From Streptococcus mitis (GTDB taxonomy: Bacteria; Bacillota; Bacilli; Lactobacillales; Streptococcaceae), in the NCBI RefSeq assembly GCF_009496155.1, contig NZ_WIJP01000014.1, forward strand, positions 1 to 64,000: 64,000 bases of DNA, in the 5' to 3' direction. A program made the position numbers and the translations under genes. This document shows positions 1 to 8,697 of the stretch, one piece after another. Position 1 is the stretch's first letter; every line of letters begins with the position of its first letter. The notes under the pieces were generated by a model, which was not told where the DNA came from, did not search any database, and saw only the letters and a list, made by a program, of their open reading frames with translations.

Positions 1-130
1 TTTGAGTTCTCACTCATTTCTGTCACTGACAGATTTATTGTTTTTTCATTGTTCAGTACTACAACAATTGTTGTAGTGCCCTGCACATTGGTTCGTCTTG
101 TTCAGTTTTCAAAGGTCTTTGTCACTTGCT
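1..130 (-). promoter_or_regulatory. rRNA operon 5' leader (16S gene just off the left edge)
   Basis: Read on the minus strand, this stretch is the typical streptococcal leader that runs into 16S rRNA. It contains a boxA-like antitermination block GACCTTTGAAAACTGAACAA (98-117), then the short hairpin around ACAACAATTGTTGTAGT, and ends in the segment just before the usual start of mature 16S. The 16S gene itself would begin a few bases beyond position 1. The identification is from recognition of the leader; none of the 16S sequence is present to confirm it. Confidence 0.85.
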
Positions 131-152
131 TCTCTCAAGCGACAACTATATT

Positions 153-181
153 AGTATATCACAGTCGCTTTCGCTTGTCAA
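153..181 (-). promoter_or_regulatory. rRNA promoter, proximal (P2)
   Basis: On the minus strand TTGACA (176-181) is followed after 17 bases by TATACT (153-158). This near-consensus sigma-A promoter lies between tRNA-Glu and the rRNA leader, so 16S can be transcribed independently of the upstream tRNA promoter. Confidence 0.85.
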
Positions 182-238
182 CACTTTTTTGAAACTTTTT
201 TTATTTTTTTCAATCAGTATTTCTTCTGCAACATACCA

Positions 239-310
239 TAGTCCGTACGGGATTCGAACCCGTGTTACCGCCGTGAAAAGGCGGTGTCTTAACCCCTTGA
301 CCAACGGACC
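239..310 (-). tRNA. tRNA-Glu (anticodon UUC)
   Basis: The minus strand folds as a cloverleaf of 72 nt. The acceptor stem GGTCCGT pairs with ACGGACT, the anticodon stem CCGCC/GGCGG encloses loop TTTTCAC with anticodon TTC, and the T-arm contains GGTTCGAATCC. CCA is not encoded. It sits upstream of the rRNA operon and is probably co-transcribed with it from the consensus promoter at 333-360. Confidence 0.97.
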
Positions 311-332
311 TGAGTTGTTTTCAACTCTTACT

Positions 333-360
333 ATTATACAGACTTTTTAAACTTTGTCAA
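333..360 (-). promoter_or_regulatory. tRNA-Glu/rRNA promoter, distal (P1)
   Basis: The minus strand has TTGACA (355-360), a 16-base spacer and TATAAT (333-338), ending about 20 bases before tRNA-Glu. Both hexamers are perfect, as expected for a stable-RNA operon. Confidence 0.88.
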
Positions 361-402
361 CACCTTTTTTAATCTTTTTTCAAGTTAAGTAAAAAGCGTT
401 AA

Positions 403-431
403 GTAAAAAGAGCCAGAATTATACTGACTCT
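403..431 (-). terminator. Intrinsic terminator after the cytidine deaminase gene
   Basis: The minus-strand stem AGAGTCAG/CTGGCTCT (424-431 with 409-416, one G-T pair) is followed by a T run. It closes the gltX-deaminase transcript immediately before the rRNA operon promoter. Confidence 0.8.
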
Positions 432-432
432 T

Positions 433-867
433 CTATTGATTATTAAACTTAGAAGCACGTTCTTCTCCCCACCAATAGGGCATTAGTTCTGCGATTTTCA
501 CTGTCTTTCTTCTATCGTAGTCCATCATGAATTCTGCATCCTTATTTTCAGCGTTCAACTCTAAGAGGAACTCTCTGCAAGCTCCACAGGGCATTCCTGA
601 ACTTCCACCATAAGGTGATTTGTCTCGAAAGGCTAATACTTTTTTAACCTTAGTTTGTCCTGAGAATTGATACATATTAAAGAGAGCTGCCCGTTCTGCA
701 CAGAGGTGGAAAACACCACAGGTTCCCTCCATACAGAAACCTGTAAATATTTGCCCATCTTCTGCTTCTACTGCGGCTACAACATGATTGGCATAAACAA
801 AAGCGGATACTTCATGTGGATTGTATAGTTTCTGTGCTTCTTCGTACATCTTTTCCCAGATGTCCAT
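433..867 (-). CDS. Cytidine deaminase family protein
   Basis: A 144-residue protein of the cytidine deaminase fold. The zinc site is visible: HLCAE (residues 54-58; Cys56 ligand, Glu58 proton shuttle) and PCGAC (93-97; Cys94 and Cys97). It probably deaminates cytidine or a related nucleoside for pyrimidine salvage. The spacing also fits the blasticidin-S-deaminase-like subgroup, so the exact substrate is open. The gene starts 13 bases after the gltX stop, so the two are likely one operon, closed by the terminator at 403-431. Confidence 0.85.
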   Translation of the reverse strand: MDIWEKMYEEAQKLYNPHEVSAFVYANHVVAAVEAEDGQIFTGFCMEGTCGVFHLCAERAALFNMYQFSGQTKVKKVLAFRDKSPYGGSSGMPCGACREFLLELNAENKDAEFMMDYDRRKTVKIAELMPYWWGEERASKFNNQ

Positions 868-880
868 TGTTGCATCCTTC

Positions 881-2341
881 TTATTTAGAGATTTCTTTTA
901 GCATGTTTTCGATATGCTGAATTGATTTTTCACGTCCAAGCAAGAAAATTGTATCTGGCAATTCTGGTCCATGCATTTCACCTGAAACCGCGATACGAAT
1001 AGGCATGAAAAGATTTTTCCCTTTAATACCTGTTTCTTTTTGAACAGCTTTTATTTGCGGGAAGATATTTTCTGTCACAAATTCATCATCTGTCATCGCT
1101 TCAAGTTTTGCTTTAAAGACTTCAAGAACTGTTGGGACTGTTTCACCCACCATGACTTCGCGCTCCGCTTCGGTCAATTCTGGGAAGTCTGAGAAGAAAA
1201 GATCTGTCAATGGAACGATTTCGTCAACTGATTTCATTTGTGGTTTATAGAGCTCAACTAGTTTTTCAGCCTTGTCTGTCAAACGGCCTGCTTTTTCAAG
1301 GAATGGTTTTGCCATTTCAAAGATAGTTTCTAGGTCTGCATTCTTGATATAATCATTGCTCATCCAGTCTAGTTTTTTCTGGTCAAAGGCTGCTGGAGAC
1401 TTGCTGAGGCGGTTTTCATCGAAAAGTTTAATGAGTTCTTCACGAGAGAAAATTTCATCTTCGCCACCTGGGTTCCAACCAAGAAGAGCAATAAAGTTAA
1501 AGACTGCTTCCGGTAAATACCCTTTTTTACGGTAGTCTTCGATAAACTGAAGGGTGTTGGTGTCACGTTTAGACAATTTTTTTCCAGTTTCAGAGTTGAT
1601 AATCAAGGTCATGTGACCAAACTCTGGAGCTTCCCAACCAAGTGCTTCATAAACCATAAGCTGTTTTGGTGTATTAGCAATGTGGTCGTCTCCACGGATT
1701 ACGTGAGAGATTTGCATATCGTGGTCATCGATAACAACGGCAAAGTTGTATGTTGGGTAACCATCTTTCTTTTGGATAACCCAGTCACCGCCGATATTGC
1801 CACCTTCAAATTCGATATCACCTTTGACCATATCATGCCACTTGTAGATACCTGACTCATGGACAGCCAAACGAACAGTTGGGATGATCCCTGCTGCTTC
1901 ACGTTCTGCGATGTAAGTTGCTTTTTCTTCTTCACTCATACCAAGGTATTCATTGATGTAGCGAGGCGTTTCACCAGCTGCTTCTTGGCGTTCGCGTTCA
2001 GCTGCCAACTCTTCTTCTGTAACGTAAGATTTGTAGGCTTTTCCTTCAGCTAATAGTTGATCGATGTATTTTTGATACAAGTCCAAACGTTCAGACTGGC
2101 GGTAGTTTTCATGTGTTTCTGGACTTTCATCCCAATCCATTCCTAACCAACGAAGGTTTTCAAGCTGTGAACGTTCACCATCTTCGACATGTCGTTTACG
2201 GTCAGTATCTTCAATACGAATGATAAAAGTTCCACCGTGATGACGGGCGTAAAGGTAGTTGAACAATGCTGTACGAGCATTTCCGATGTGTAGTAGTCCT
2301 GTTGGACTTGGTGCGTAACGTACGCGGATATCTTTTGACAT
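881..2341 (-). CDS. gltX: Glutamyl-tRNA synthetase
   Basis: A 486-residue class I aminoacyl-tRNA synthetase that charges tRNA-Glu. In bacteria such as streptococci this enzyme normally also mischarges tRNA-Gln for the GatCAB route. The HIGH-type signature lies in [12 protein letters not shown] (residues 11-22), and a KLSKR (KMSKS-class) motif lies mid-protein. The start is the ATG at 2341, preceded by GGAG 5 bases upstream; the in-frame ATG at 2380 lacks a ribosome site and is not used here. A BOX element occupies the untranslated leader (2362-2469) and a promoter lies at 2495-2523. No T-box was seen. Confidence 0.97.
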   Translation of the reverse strand: MSKDIRVRYAPSPTGLLHIGNARTALFNYLYARHHGGTFIIRIEDTDRKRHVEDGERSQLENLRWLGMDWDESPETHENYRQSERLDLYQKYIDQLLAEGKAYKSYVTEEELAAERERQEAAGETPRYINEYLGMSEEEKATYIAEREAAGIIPTVRLAVHESGIYKWHDMVKGDIEFEGGNIGGDWVIQKKDGYPTYNFAVVIDDHDMQISHVIRGDDHIANTPKQLMVYEALGWEAPEFGHMTLIINSETGKKLSKRDTNTLQFIEDYRKKGYLPEAVFNFIALLGWNPGGEDEIFSREELIKLFDENRLSKSPAAFDQKKLDWMSNDYIKNADLETIFEMAKPFLEKAGRLTDKAEKLVELYKPQMKSVDEIVPLTDLFFSDFPELTEAEREVMVGETVPTVLEVFKAKLEAMTDDEFVTENIFPQIKAVQKETGIKGKNLFMPIRIAVSGEMHGPELPDTIFLLGREKSIQHIENMLKEISK

Positions 2342-2361
2342 AGTTTCTCCTATAAAGTCTT

Positions 2362-2469
2362 TATACTCAATGAAAATCAAAGAGCAAACTAGGAAACTAG
2401 TCGCAGGCTGTACTTGAGTACGGCAAGACGACGTTGACGCGGTTTGAATTTGATTTTCGAAGAGTATTA
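2362..2469 (+). repeat. BOX element (boxC + boxA, no clear boxB)
   Basis: The left part, beginning TATACTCAATGAAAATCAAA, is boxC. The right part, ending in TTTTCGAAGAGTATT with an internal CGGCAAGACGACGTTGACG, is boxA. The usual boxB segment is missing. It sits inside the gltX 5' untranslated region, between promoter and start codon, and could affect gltX mRNA folding. Confidence 0.9.
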
Positions 2470-2494
2470 GGCGTCTGCCTTTTTTGCTCTCTAT

Positions 2495-2523
2495 ATTATA
2501 TCACAAGTCTTGGCTGAGTCCAA
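2495..2523 (-). promoter_or_regulatory. gltX promoter
   Basis: The minus strand has TTGGAC (2518-2523), a 17-base spacer ending TGTGA, and TATAAT (2495-2500) with an extended -10 TG. It implies a leader of about 150 nt that contains the BOX element. Confidence 0.75.
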
Positions 2524-2540
2524 TTTCTATGGATAAAGAG

Positions 2541-2570
2541 AGTAAAAAGAGTGGACAAACCACTCTTTTC
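2541..2570 (-). terminator. pgi terminator
   Basis: A perfect 10-bp minus-strand stem AAAAGAGTGG/CCACTCTTTT (2560-2569 with 2545-2554) with a 5-base loop and a T tract, just after the pgi stop codon. Confidence 0.9.
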
Positions 2571-2578
2571 TTCTATTA

Positions 2579-3928
2579 TTATAGACGTGCGTTAAGTTCT
2601 TTGCTCAATTCTTCAAATCCTGGTTTTCCAAGAAGGGCAAACATGTTACGTTTGTAAGCTTCAACACCTGGTTGGTCAAATGGGTTGATGGCATTCAAGT
2701 AACCTGAAAGGGCAATTGCCAATTCGAAGAAGTAGATAGTGTAACCAAGAGTGAAAGCATCTTGCTCTGGAAGGGTCACGTACATGTTTGGTACATCACC
2801 ATCTGTGTGGGCAAGAAGAACACCGTCAGTTGCTTTTTTGTTTACAAAGTCAACGTCTTTTCCTTGAAGGTAACCAAGTCCATCAAGGTCTTCTTCCAAG
2901 CTAGGGATAATCACGTTTTTACGAGGTTTATCAACACGGACAACTGTTTCAAACATGATACGAGTTCCTTCTTGGATAAATTGACCAAGTGAGTGCAAGT
3001 CAGTTGAGAAATTGGCTGAAGTTGGGTAGATACCTTTTTGGTCTTTTCCTTCTGATTCACCAGCCAATTGTTTCCACCACTCTGAGAAGTATTGAAGTGA
3101 TGGCTCATAGTTTACCAAGATTTCAGTTGCATAGCCTTTACGGTAAAGGATGTTACGAACTGCTGCGTATTGGTAAGCTTCGTTTTCAGAGATTTTATCT
3201 GAAGTGTAGTCTTTGCGAGCTGCATTCGCACCTTCCATAAGGGCTTTGATGTCAGCTCCTGATGCTGCGATTGGAAGCAAACCAACGGCTGTCAATACTG
3301 AGAAGCGTCCACCGATATCATCTGGAACAACAAATGTTTCCCAATCGTTAGCGTCTGCTTCAACCTTAACAGCACCTTTTTGGCGGTCAGTTGTTGCATA
3401 GATACGTTTGTTGGCTTCTTCTTGACCGTATTTCTTAACCAAGAGTTCTTTGAAGACACGGAAAGCGATAGCTGGTTCAGTTGTTGTACCTGATTTAGAA
3501 ATTACATTTACTGAGAAGTCTTTATCAGCTACGTACTCTACCAAGTCAGCAAGATAAGTAGATGAGATTGAGTTTCCTGCGTAAAGGATTTGTGGAGCTT
3601 TGCGCTCTTCTTTTGTTTGCAAGTTTGCAAAGTGATGGTTCAAGAAGTCGATTGCTGCTTTAGCACCAAGGTAAGATCCACCGATACCGATAACAACCAA
3701 AACATCGCTGTCTGACTTGATTTGCTCAGCAGCTTTCAAGATGCGGTCAAATTCTTCGCGGTCGTAGTTTTCAGGAAGGTCCAACCATCCCAAGAAGTCG
3801 CTACCAGCACCAGTTCCTTTACGGATCAATTCATCTGCTGCTGTTACTTGTGATTGCATGTACTCCACTTCATGCGGTGCAACAAATTTGTCTAAAACTT
3901 TTGAATAATCAAATTTAATATGTGACAT
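2579..3928 (-). CDS. pgi: Glucose-6-phosphate isomerase
   Basis: A 449-residue glycolytic enzyme interconverting glucose 6-phosphate and fructose 6-phosphate. Typical sugar-isomerase (SIS) segments are present, including [14 protein letters not shown] and the S-K-S-G-T-T phosphate-binding motif. The start is taken at 3928 because GGAGG lies just upstream; the longer frame reading back to 3985 has no ribosome site and an atypical lysine-rich extension. It is a single-gene transcript with a promoter at 3957-3985 and a terminator at 2541-2570. A catabolite/MalR-type palindrome lies upstream at 4022-4036. Confidence 0.97.
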   Translation of the reverse strand: MSHIKFDYSKVLDKFVAPHEVEYMQSQVTAADELIRKGTGAGSDFLGWLDLPENYDREEFDRILKAAEQIKSDSDVLVVIGIGGSYLGAKAAIDFLNHHFANLQTKEERKAPQILYAGNSISSTYLADLVEYVADKDFSVNVISKSGTTTEPAIAFRVFKELLVKKYGQEEANKRIYATTDRQKGAVKVEADANDWETFVVPDDIGGRFSVLTAVGLLPIAASGADIKALMEGANAARKDYTSDKISENEAYQYAAVRNILYRKGYATEILVNYEPSLQYFSEWWKQLAGESEGKDQKGIYPTSANFSTDLHSLGQFIQEGTRIMFETVVRVDKPRKNVIIPSLEEDLDGLGYLQGKDVDFVNKKATDGVLLAHTDGDVPNMYVTLPEQDAFTLGYTIYFFELAIALSGYLNAINPFDQPGVEAYKRNMFALLGKPGFEELSKELNARL

Positions 3929-3956
3929 GTTATTCCTCCAATATTTCTTCTTTTCT

Positions 3957-3985
3957 ATCATAACGCTTACCTTCGTTTTTTTCAA
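3957..3985 (-). promoter_or_regulatory. pgi promoter
   Basis: The minus strand has TTGAAA (3980-3985), a 17-base spacer and TATGAT (3957-3962), giving a short leader to the ATG at 3928. Confidence 0.7.
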
Positions 3986-4021
3986 GTTTTTTTGTTGAAT
4001 TTCTCCAATTTTTATCAGAAT

Positions 4022-4036
4022 TCAAACGTTTGCGTA
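4022..4036. promoter_or_regulatory. LacI-family operator (cre/MalR-like) upstream of pgi
   Basis: TCAAACGTTTGCGTA (4022-4036) contains the palindromic core CAAACGTTTG, the same core as the mal operators at 37115-37128. It lies about 40 bases upstream of the pgi -35. A CcpA cre site is the simplest reading; MalR is an alternative. Confidence 0.5.
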
Positions 4037-4069
4037 AAAATTCCACATTCCAAAAATTTTGAAATAATA

Positions 4070-4100
4070 AAAGAAAGAACGACTAGATGTTCCAGTCGTT
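4070..4100 (-). terminator. Terminator of the amidotransferase gene
   Basis: The minus-strand stem AACGACT/AGTCGTT (4094-4100 with 4078-4084) overlaps the stop codon and is followed by TCTTTCTTTTATT. Confidence 0.75.
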
Positions 4101-4788
4101 ACAGTTCATTCAATAAATACTCAAATAATTCTAAATTGCCATCTTCTTCATTGACCAGAAACTCTGGATGCCACTGCAAACCGATAATGCGGTGCTCATC
4201 GATAGACTCAATCGCTTCAATGGTCTGGTCTCTTGGATCAATAGCAGTTACACGGAAATTAGGTGCCAAATCTTTAATACTTTGACGATGGACGGAGTTG
4301 ACCTGACTTTCTTTTCCAAATAGCTTGGCCACCATGCTTCCTTCTACTGTCTCAATAGAGTGAGATGTTCCGAAAGGTAGTCCTTGCCAATGACCTTCGA
4401 TTTCTTGATTGAGGGTTCCTCCAAAGGCAACATTAACAAGTTGAACACCGCGACAGATTGCCATAATTGGTTTATTCTGACGGAGCGCTTCTTTCAATAG
4501 AGCTAGTTCAAACTCATCACGAACCAGATTATAATCATCGCTCTCGATGCTCTTTTTCTCTCCATAAAACTGAGGGTGGACATTTTGTCCTCCTGTCAAG
4601 ATGAGTTTATCAATCATTTCTACATAATCGCGCACGACTGACTCATCACCAACAGGAATGACTAAAGGGAGACCTCCGACTTGACGAATGCTCTCTGCGA
4701 ATCTACAAGATACAGATGAATGAATGTTTTTGCCTTCTGCATCTACGGGACACAGATTTGCAGCAACTCCTACAACCGTTCTAGGCAT
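4099..4788 (-). CDS. Class-I glutamine amidotransferase-like hydrolase (peptidase C26 / PuuD-like)
   Basis: A 229-residue single-domain protein of the gamma-glutamyl-gamma-aminobutyrate hydrolase type. The catalytic triad is visible: Cys112 in AICRGVQ, His207 and Glu209 in QWHPE. The TGGQNVHP segment (65-72) is typical of the C26 group. It probably hydrolyses a gamma-glutamyl amide, but the natural substrate in streptococci is not clear from sequence. It is transcribed alone; upstream is a full BOX element (4810-4963). Confidence 0.85.
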   Translation of the reverse strand: MPRTVVGVAANLCPVDAEGKNIHSSVSCRFAESIRQVGGLPLVIPVGDESVVRDYVEMIDKLILTGGQNVHPQFYGEKKSIESDDYNLVRDEFELALLKEALRQNKPIMAICRGVQLVNVAFGGTLNQEIEGHWQGLPFGTSHSIETVEGSMVAKLFGKESQVNSVHRQSIKDLAPNFRVTAIDPRDQTIEAIESIDEHRIIGLQWHPEFLVNEEDGNLELFEYLLNEL

Positions 4789-4809
4789 GATGTCTCTCCT
4801 TTCGAATGT

Positions 4810-4963
4810 TAATACTCTTCGAAAATCTCTTCAAACCACGTCAGCGTCGCCTTACCGTATATATGTTACTGACTTCGTCAGTTCTATCTACAACCTCAAA
4901 GCAGTGCTTTGAGCAACCTACGGTTAGCTTCCTAGTTTGCTCTTTGATTTTCATTGAGTATAA
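4810..4963 (-). repeat. BOX element (boxA-boxB-boxC)
   Basis: A complete three-part BOX. boxA begins AATACTCTTCGAAAATCTCT and includes CGTCAGCGTCGCCTTACCG. One boxB carries TGACTTCGTCAGTTCTATCT, and boxC ends TTTGATTTTCATTGAGTATA. The left end as printed is boxA, so it is listed as minus relative to the boxC-to-boxA order of the copy at 2362. It lies in the leader of the amidotransferase gene. Confidence 0.93.
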
Positions 4964-5041
4964 CGATAGTCCTATCATATCACTCAAAACAACTTTCGTC
5001 TAATATGTTTTTTTAAAGGCCGTGATAAATATTTTTTATGG

Positions 5042-5073
5042 ACAAGAAAAAGCTGCCCACATAGGACAACTTT
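5042..5073 (-). terminator. patAB terminator
   Basis: The minus-strand stem AAGTTGTCC/GGGCAGCTT (with G-T pairs) and loop TATGT, at 5050-5072, is followed by TTTTCTTGTCC just past the patB stop. Confidence 0.7.
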
Positions 5074-5077
5074 TTTC

Positions 5078-6844
5078 TTATTCGAAGACAAATTGATTGT
5101 GATAGAGTTCTGAGTAGAATCCACCTAGTTTCAAGAGTTCATGATGGTTACCACGTTCAATGACTTCTCCATCTTTAAGGACAATAATCTGGTCTGCATT
5201 GAGAATGGTTTTCAAGCGATGGGCAATGACAAAACTGGTTCTGCCTGCTACAACCGCCTCCATGGCATGCTGAATCTTGCTTTCTGTCACCGTATCTACG
5301 TTTGAAGTTGCTTCATCGAGAATGAGAACTTCTGGATCTGTCATCAGAGTTCGAGCGATAGAAATCAATTGTTTTTGTCCTGTCGAGAAGATGCTCTGGT
5401 CATCATCGATAAGGGTATCATATTTATCAGGCAAACTTTCGATATAGTCGTGAATGTGGGTTGCCTTGGCTGCTGCCTCAACCATTTCCTGACTGGCATC
5501 TGGCACACCAAAACGGATATTGTCTCGAATCGTTCCGCTAAATAAAACCGAATCTTGCAAGACAATTCCCACCTTGCTTCTGAGACTATCTAAATCATAG
5601 TCACGAATGTCTTTGCCGTCAAAATAAATACCACCAGCATCAACATCATAAAAGCGATTGATAAGGTTCATAATAGTCGTTTTCCCTGACCCTGTCGGAC
5701 CAACAACTGCTGTCATCTGACCTTTAGGGGCAGAAATGCTAACATCTTTCAAAATAGGTTTATCAGGCAAGTATGAAAAATCAATGTGACTGATTTCAAC
5801 ACCTTCTTGCAACTGAGTGAAGGTCGGAGCGTTTTCAGGTCGGATTTCTTCCTCTGCATCGAACATTTCCTGAATCCGTTCAGCCCCTGTAAAGGCCAAC
5901 TGAAGACTTCCCCAACTAGCTGCAACTTGGATAATAGGCTGGTAGTACTGCTGGGAAAATTGGGCAAACATAACAATCAAACCTAGGGCTGTACTTGTTT
6001 CAATAGATTTATCATTCAATAGAAAAGCTGAACCCGCAAAGATGACGATAGCTGTGTTAACCAAACTCATCCCATTCATGACAGGGAACAGAATTCCTGA
6101 GAACATCCTTCCTTTAAAGGTTGCCTTGCGCACGCGCTCATTTTGTTCAAGAAAGCCTGTCATCATATCCTCTTGAATTCCCTGCACAATCACGGCTTTT
6201 TGACCTGAGATACTCTCATCCATATAGGCATTGAGCTTCCCGACCTCTTTTTGTTGGAGGTTGGTGTATTTGCGTGCCATTTTCACGATGAAAATCAGCA
6301 TGAGGAAGGCCACTGGTGTGCTGGCAATGGTGATGAGGGCCAGCGTCACATTTCTCGAAAACATGACAAGAATCAGACCAAGGTATAAAACAATATTGCT
6401 CATGACCTGAACCAAGCTTTCGTTAAAGGCTTGGAGGATATTATCCAAATCACTAGTAAAACGAGATAGGATATCGCCATCTTGTCGGCGGTCAAAGAAA
6501 GAAACCGTCAAACGAGCAAGCTTACCAAAGAGGCCTTTGCGCATCTCATTGGTCGATTCTGCAATTACGCGCGTCATGAGACACATGTATATGACACTGG
6601 AGATAAAGAGAACCAAAACCAGCAGGCCAAGATTGACCATGATTCCTGTTAGGCTTTGCCAAACAAGTTCTGGATTGCCATCTTGATAAGCTTGAACTAA
6701 ATTAGCTAGCTGCGTCACCGCTTGTCCAGAAAAGACCGGAAAGAGAGCTTGGGCAAGAGTCGCCAGAACAATCATCAGGATGACGACTACAAATGATAGC
6801 TTATAGACTTTAAAATAATTCCAAAAAAATTGAACAGTCTTCAT
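5078..6844 (-). CDS. patB: Multidrug ABC exporter half-transporter PatB
   Basis: A 588-residue half-transporter with an N-terminal six-helix membrane domain and a C-terminal ATPase. Walker A is VVGPTGSGKTT, the Walker B end is ILDEATSNVD with the catalytic Glu intact, and the switch His is present in VIAHRL. The signature is FSTGQKQ instead of the usual SGGQ. PatA/PatB of S. pneumoniae is a heterodimer that exports fluoroquinolones and dyes. The start at 6844 has AGGAGG upstream and lies 1 base after the patA stop; the longer frame overlaps patA and is rejected. Confidence 0.93.
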   Translation of the reverse strand: MKTVQFFWNYFKVYKLSFVVVILMIVLATLAQALFPVFSGQAVTQLANLVQAYQDGNPELVWQSLTGIMVNLGLLVLVLFISSVIYMCLMTRVIAESTNEMRKGLFGKLARLTVSFFDRRQDGDILSRFTSDLDNILQAFNESLVQVMSNIVLYLGLILVMFSRNVTLALITIASTPVAFLMLIFIVKMARKYTNLQQKEVGKLNAYMDESISGQKAVIVQGIQEDMMTGFLEQNERVRKATFKGRMFSGILFPVMNGMSLVNTAIVIFAGSAFLLNDKSIETSTALGLIVMFAQFSQQYYQPIIQVAASWGSLQLAFTGAERIQEMFDAEEEIRPENAPTFTQLQEGVEISHIDFSYLPDKPILKDVSISAPKGQMTAVVGPTGSGKTTIMNLINRFYDVDAGGIYFDGKDIRDYDLDSLRSKVGIVLQDSVLFSGTIRDNIRFGVPDASQEMVEAAAKATHIHDYIESLPDKYDTLIDDDQSIFSTGQKQLISIARTLMTDPEVLILDEATSNVDTVTESKIQHAMEAVVAGRTSFVIAHRLKTILNADQIIVLKDGEVIERGNHHELLKLGGFYSELYHNQFVFE

Positions 6845-6845
6845 T

Positions 6846-8552
6846 TTACTCCTCCTTTCCTTTCTGTGTTTCATAGATTTCACGGTAAACGGCATTGTTG
6901 GCAACCAAGTCTGCATGCGTGCCTTGACCAATCAATCGCCCTTGATCTAGAACCAAGATTTTATCTGCATGAACAACCGAGCTAATCTTTTGCGCGATGA
7001 TAATGGTTGTCGTCCCCTTCAAGTCCTTATTCAAGGCTTCTTGGGCCAGGCGCTCTGACTTAGCATCCAAGGCTGAGGTCGAATCGTCAAAAATCAAGAT
7101 ACGGGGATTGCTGACAATCCCACGCGCAATCGACATCCTTTGCTTTTGTCCACCTGAGAAATTGGTTCCCCGTTCCTCAACTGGACTTTCAAAGGTTTTC
7201 TCCATACGATGAATGAATTCACTAGCCTGGGCAATATTAGCTGCGCGTTCCATTTCAAATAGAGTAGCATCTCCTTTACCCTGTCTCAAGTTATCTGCAA
7301 TCGTTCCACTAAAGAGAATGGCACGTTGGAGAACGATAGAGACAGCTTTACGCAGGGTTCCTTCACTCACTTCTCGAATATCCTTGCCTCCAATTTTGAT
7401 GGTCCCTTCCTGCGGGTCAAAGAGACGTGGAATCAATTGAGCCAAGGTTGATTTTCCTGCGCCAGTCGCTCCTACTACACCAACCATTTGACCAGGTTCA
7501 ATAGTAAAGCTCACATCTTTCAGCATCGGTTCCTTGTCCATTGGATAGGTAAAGGTCACATTTTCAAAGCTAAGACTTCCGACCAACTCTTCATCTGGGA
7601 CATCCTTGAAGGTCATGGCTGGCTCTGCGTCAAGAATTTCTCGAATACGACGCAGAGAAATCATGGCACGACTGACAGAATTTCCCAAAAATCCAACCAT
7701 GACAATGGTAAAGATAATCTGGCTTAGGTAATTGACAAAGGAAGCAATGGAGCCAACAACCGAAGGATCCGACTGAACCATCCCAGCAACCAGCCAAATA
7801 GAAAGGAAGACCGCCCCGTAACCGACCAACATCATGAAAGGTTCCACTACTGAAAAGGCATAACCAATGTAAAGGTTTTGACCGAGAAGTTCGTCTGAAA
7901 CCTCCGTAAACTTAGCAGACTGCTCTTTTTCTTGGACAAAGGACTTGACCACACGAACACCGCGCAGATTTTCCTTGGCAATGGCATTGATGCGCTCAAG
8001 TAGGGTTTGAAACTTGGCAAAACGAGGTCCCATCATTCCCATCATGACGGCAGTCAATCCAAAAATCAAGACTACCATGAGAACAATTACCCACCACAGA
8101 GAAGGTAGGGTTTGAACCGCCAGGATAAAGGAACCGATGAACAAGAGGGGAAGTCTGAAAAGAATTTGGAAGGTCATCATGACCACGTTCTGAATCTGGT
8201 TGATATCATTTGTCATGCGAACGACTAGATTTCCCGCATTAAATTGTTCAATATTGGCATAAGAAAAGGTTTGAATTTTACGGAAGGCATCCTCTCGAAG
8301 GTCGGATGAAACTCCTTGGGCAATATAGGCTGCAAGGACAACATTGAGCCCACCAGCAACCAGACCGACCAAGGCCACACCAATCAACCAGGCCCCGATA
8401 CTATAAATGGCTTCATATTTCCCAGCAAGGAGGGCGTCTAACACTTCCTGCAGATAACGCGGTTGCAAAAGTGAACTAGCAACCATCAAGCCTGTCATCA
8501 GGAGCGAAGCCAAGGTCTGCCACTTGTAGGTTTTTATTTTCTGAATCAGCAT
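6846..8552 (-). CDS. patA: Multidrug ABC exporter half-transporter PatA
   Basis: A 568-residue half-transporter: membrane domain up to about residue 310, then an ATPase with Walker A GATGAGKST (361-369) and signature FSGGQ (465-469). Walker B ends FDDSTSALD, so Asp490 replaces the catalytic Glu, and the switch His is Gln (IIAQKISS). PatA therefore holds the degenerate ATP site and PatB the active one, as in LmrCD or TM287/288. Transcription starts at the promoter at 8626-8654 and must pass an attenuator-like hairpin (8562-8605). Confidence 0.94.
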   Translation of the reverse strand: MLIQKIKTYKWQTLASLLMTGLMVASSLLQPRYLQEVLDALLAGKYEAIYSIGAWLIGVALVGLVAGGLNVVLAAYIAQGVSSDLREDAFRKIQTFSYANIEQFNAGNLVVRMTNDINQIQNVVMMTFQILFRLPLLFIGSFILAVQTLPSLWWVIVLMVVLIFGLTAVMMGMMGPRFAKFQTLLERINAIAKENLRGVRVVKSFVQEKEQSAKFTEVSDELLGQNLYIGYAFSVVEPFMMLVGYGAVFLSIWLVAGMVQSDPSVVGSIASFVNYLSQIIFTIVMVGFLGNSVSRAMISLRRIREILDAEPAMTFKDVPDEELVGSLSFENVTFTYPMDKEPMLKDVSFTIEPGQMVGVVGATGAGKSTLAQLIPRLFDPQEGTIKIGGKDIREVSEGTLRKAVSIVLQRAILFSGTIADNLRQGKGDATLFEMERAANIAQASEFIHRMEKTFESPVEERGTNFSGGQKQRMSIARGIVSNPRILIFDDSTSALDAKSERLAQEALNKDLKGTTTIIIAQKISSVVHADKILVLDQGRLIGQGTHADLVANNAVYREIYETQKGKEE

Positions 8553-8561
8553 ACTTTCTCC

Positions 8562-8605
8562 TTAAAAAATAGACAAAAGGGAGCGACAATGTGTCAGCTC
8601 CTTTT
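8562..8605 (-). terminator. patA leader attenuator hairpin
   Basis: The minus-strand leader folds AAAAGGAGC-T-GACA against TGTC-GCTCCCTTTT (8575-8605) and is followed by GTCTATTTTTT, then the patA ribosome site. It lies between the promoter and the gene, so it should stop most transcripts. In pneumococcus a terminator at this position limits patAB expression, and its disruption is known to give constitutive PatAB overproduction and fluoroquinolone resistance. Confidence 0.82.
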
Positions 8606-8625
8606 CATTCTGTTTGTGTGATGTT

Positions 8626-8654
8626 ATTCTAGCAAAAAAGTGGGGGATTGTCAA
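8626..8654 (-). promoter_or_regulatory. patA promoter
   Basis: The minus strand has TTGACA (8649-8654), 17 bases, then TAGAAT (8626-8631). The consensus strength fits a promoter held back by a downstream attenuator. Confidence 0.85.
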
Positions 8655-8697
8655 AGAAGTCTCCTTGATATAGCTAGAATGACAAGTAATTCATTCT

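Noticed and set aside
126..350. Plus-strand ORF of 74 codons across the tRNA-Glu region
   Set aside because: It lies over a clear tRNA and two promoters on the other strand and has no ribosome site.
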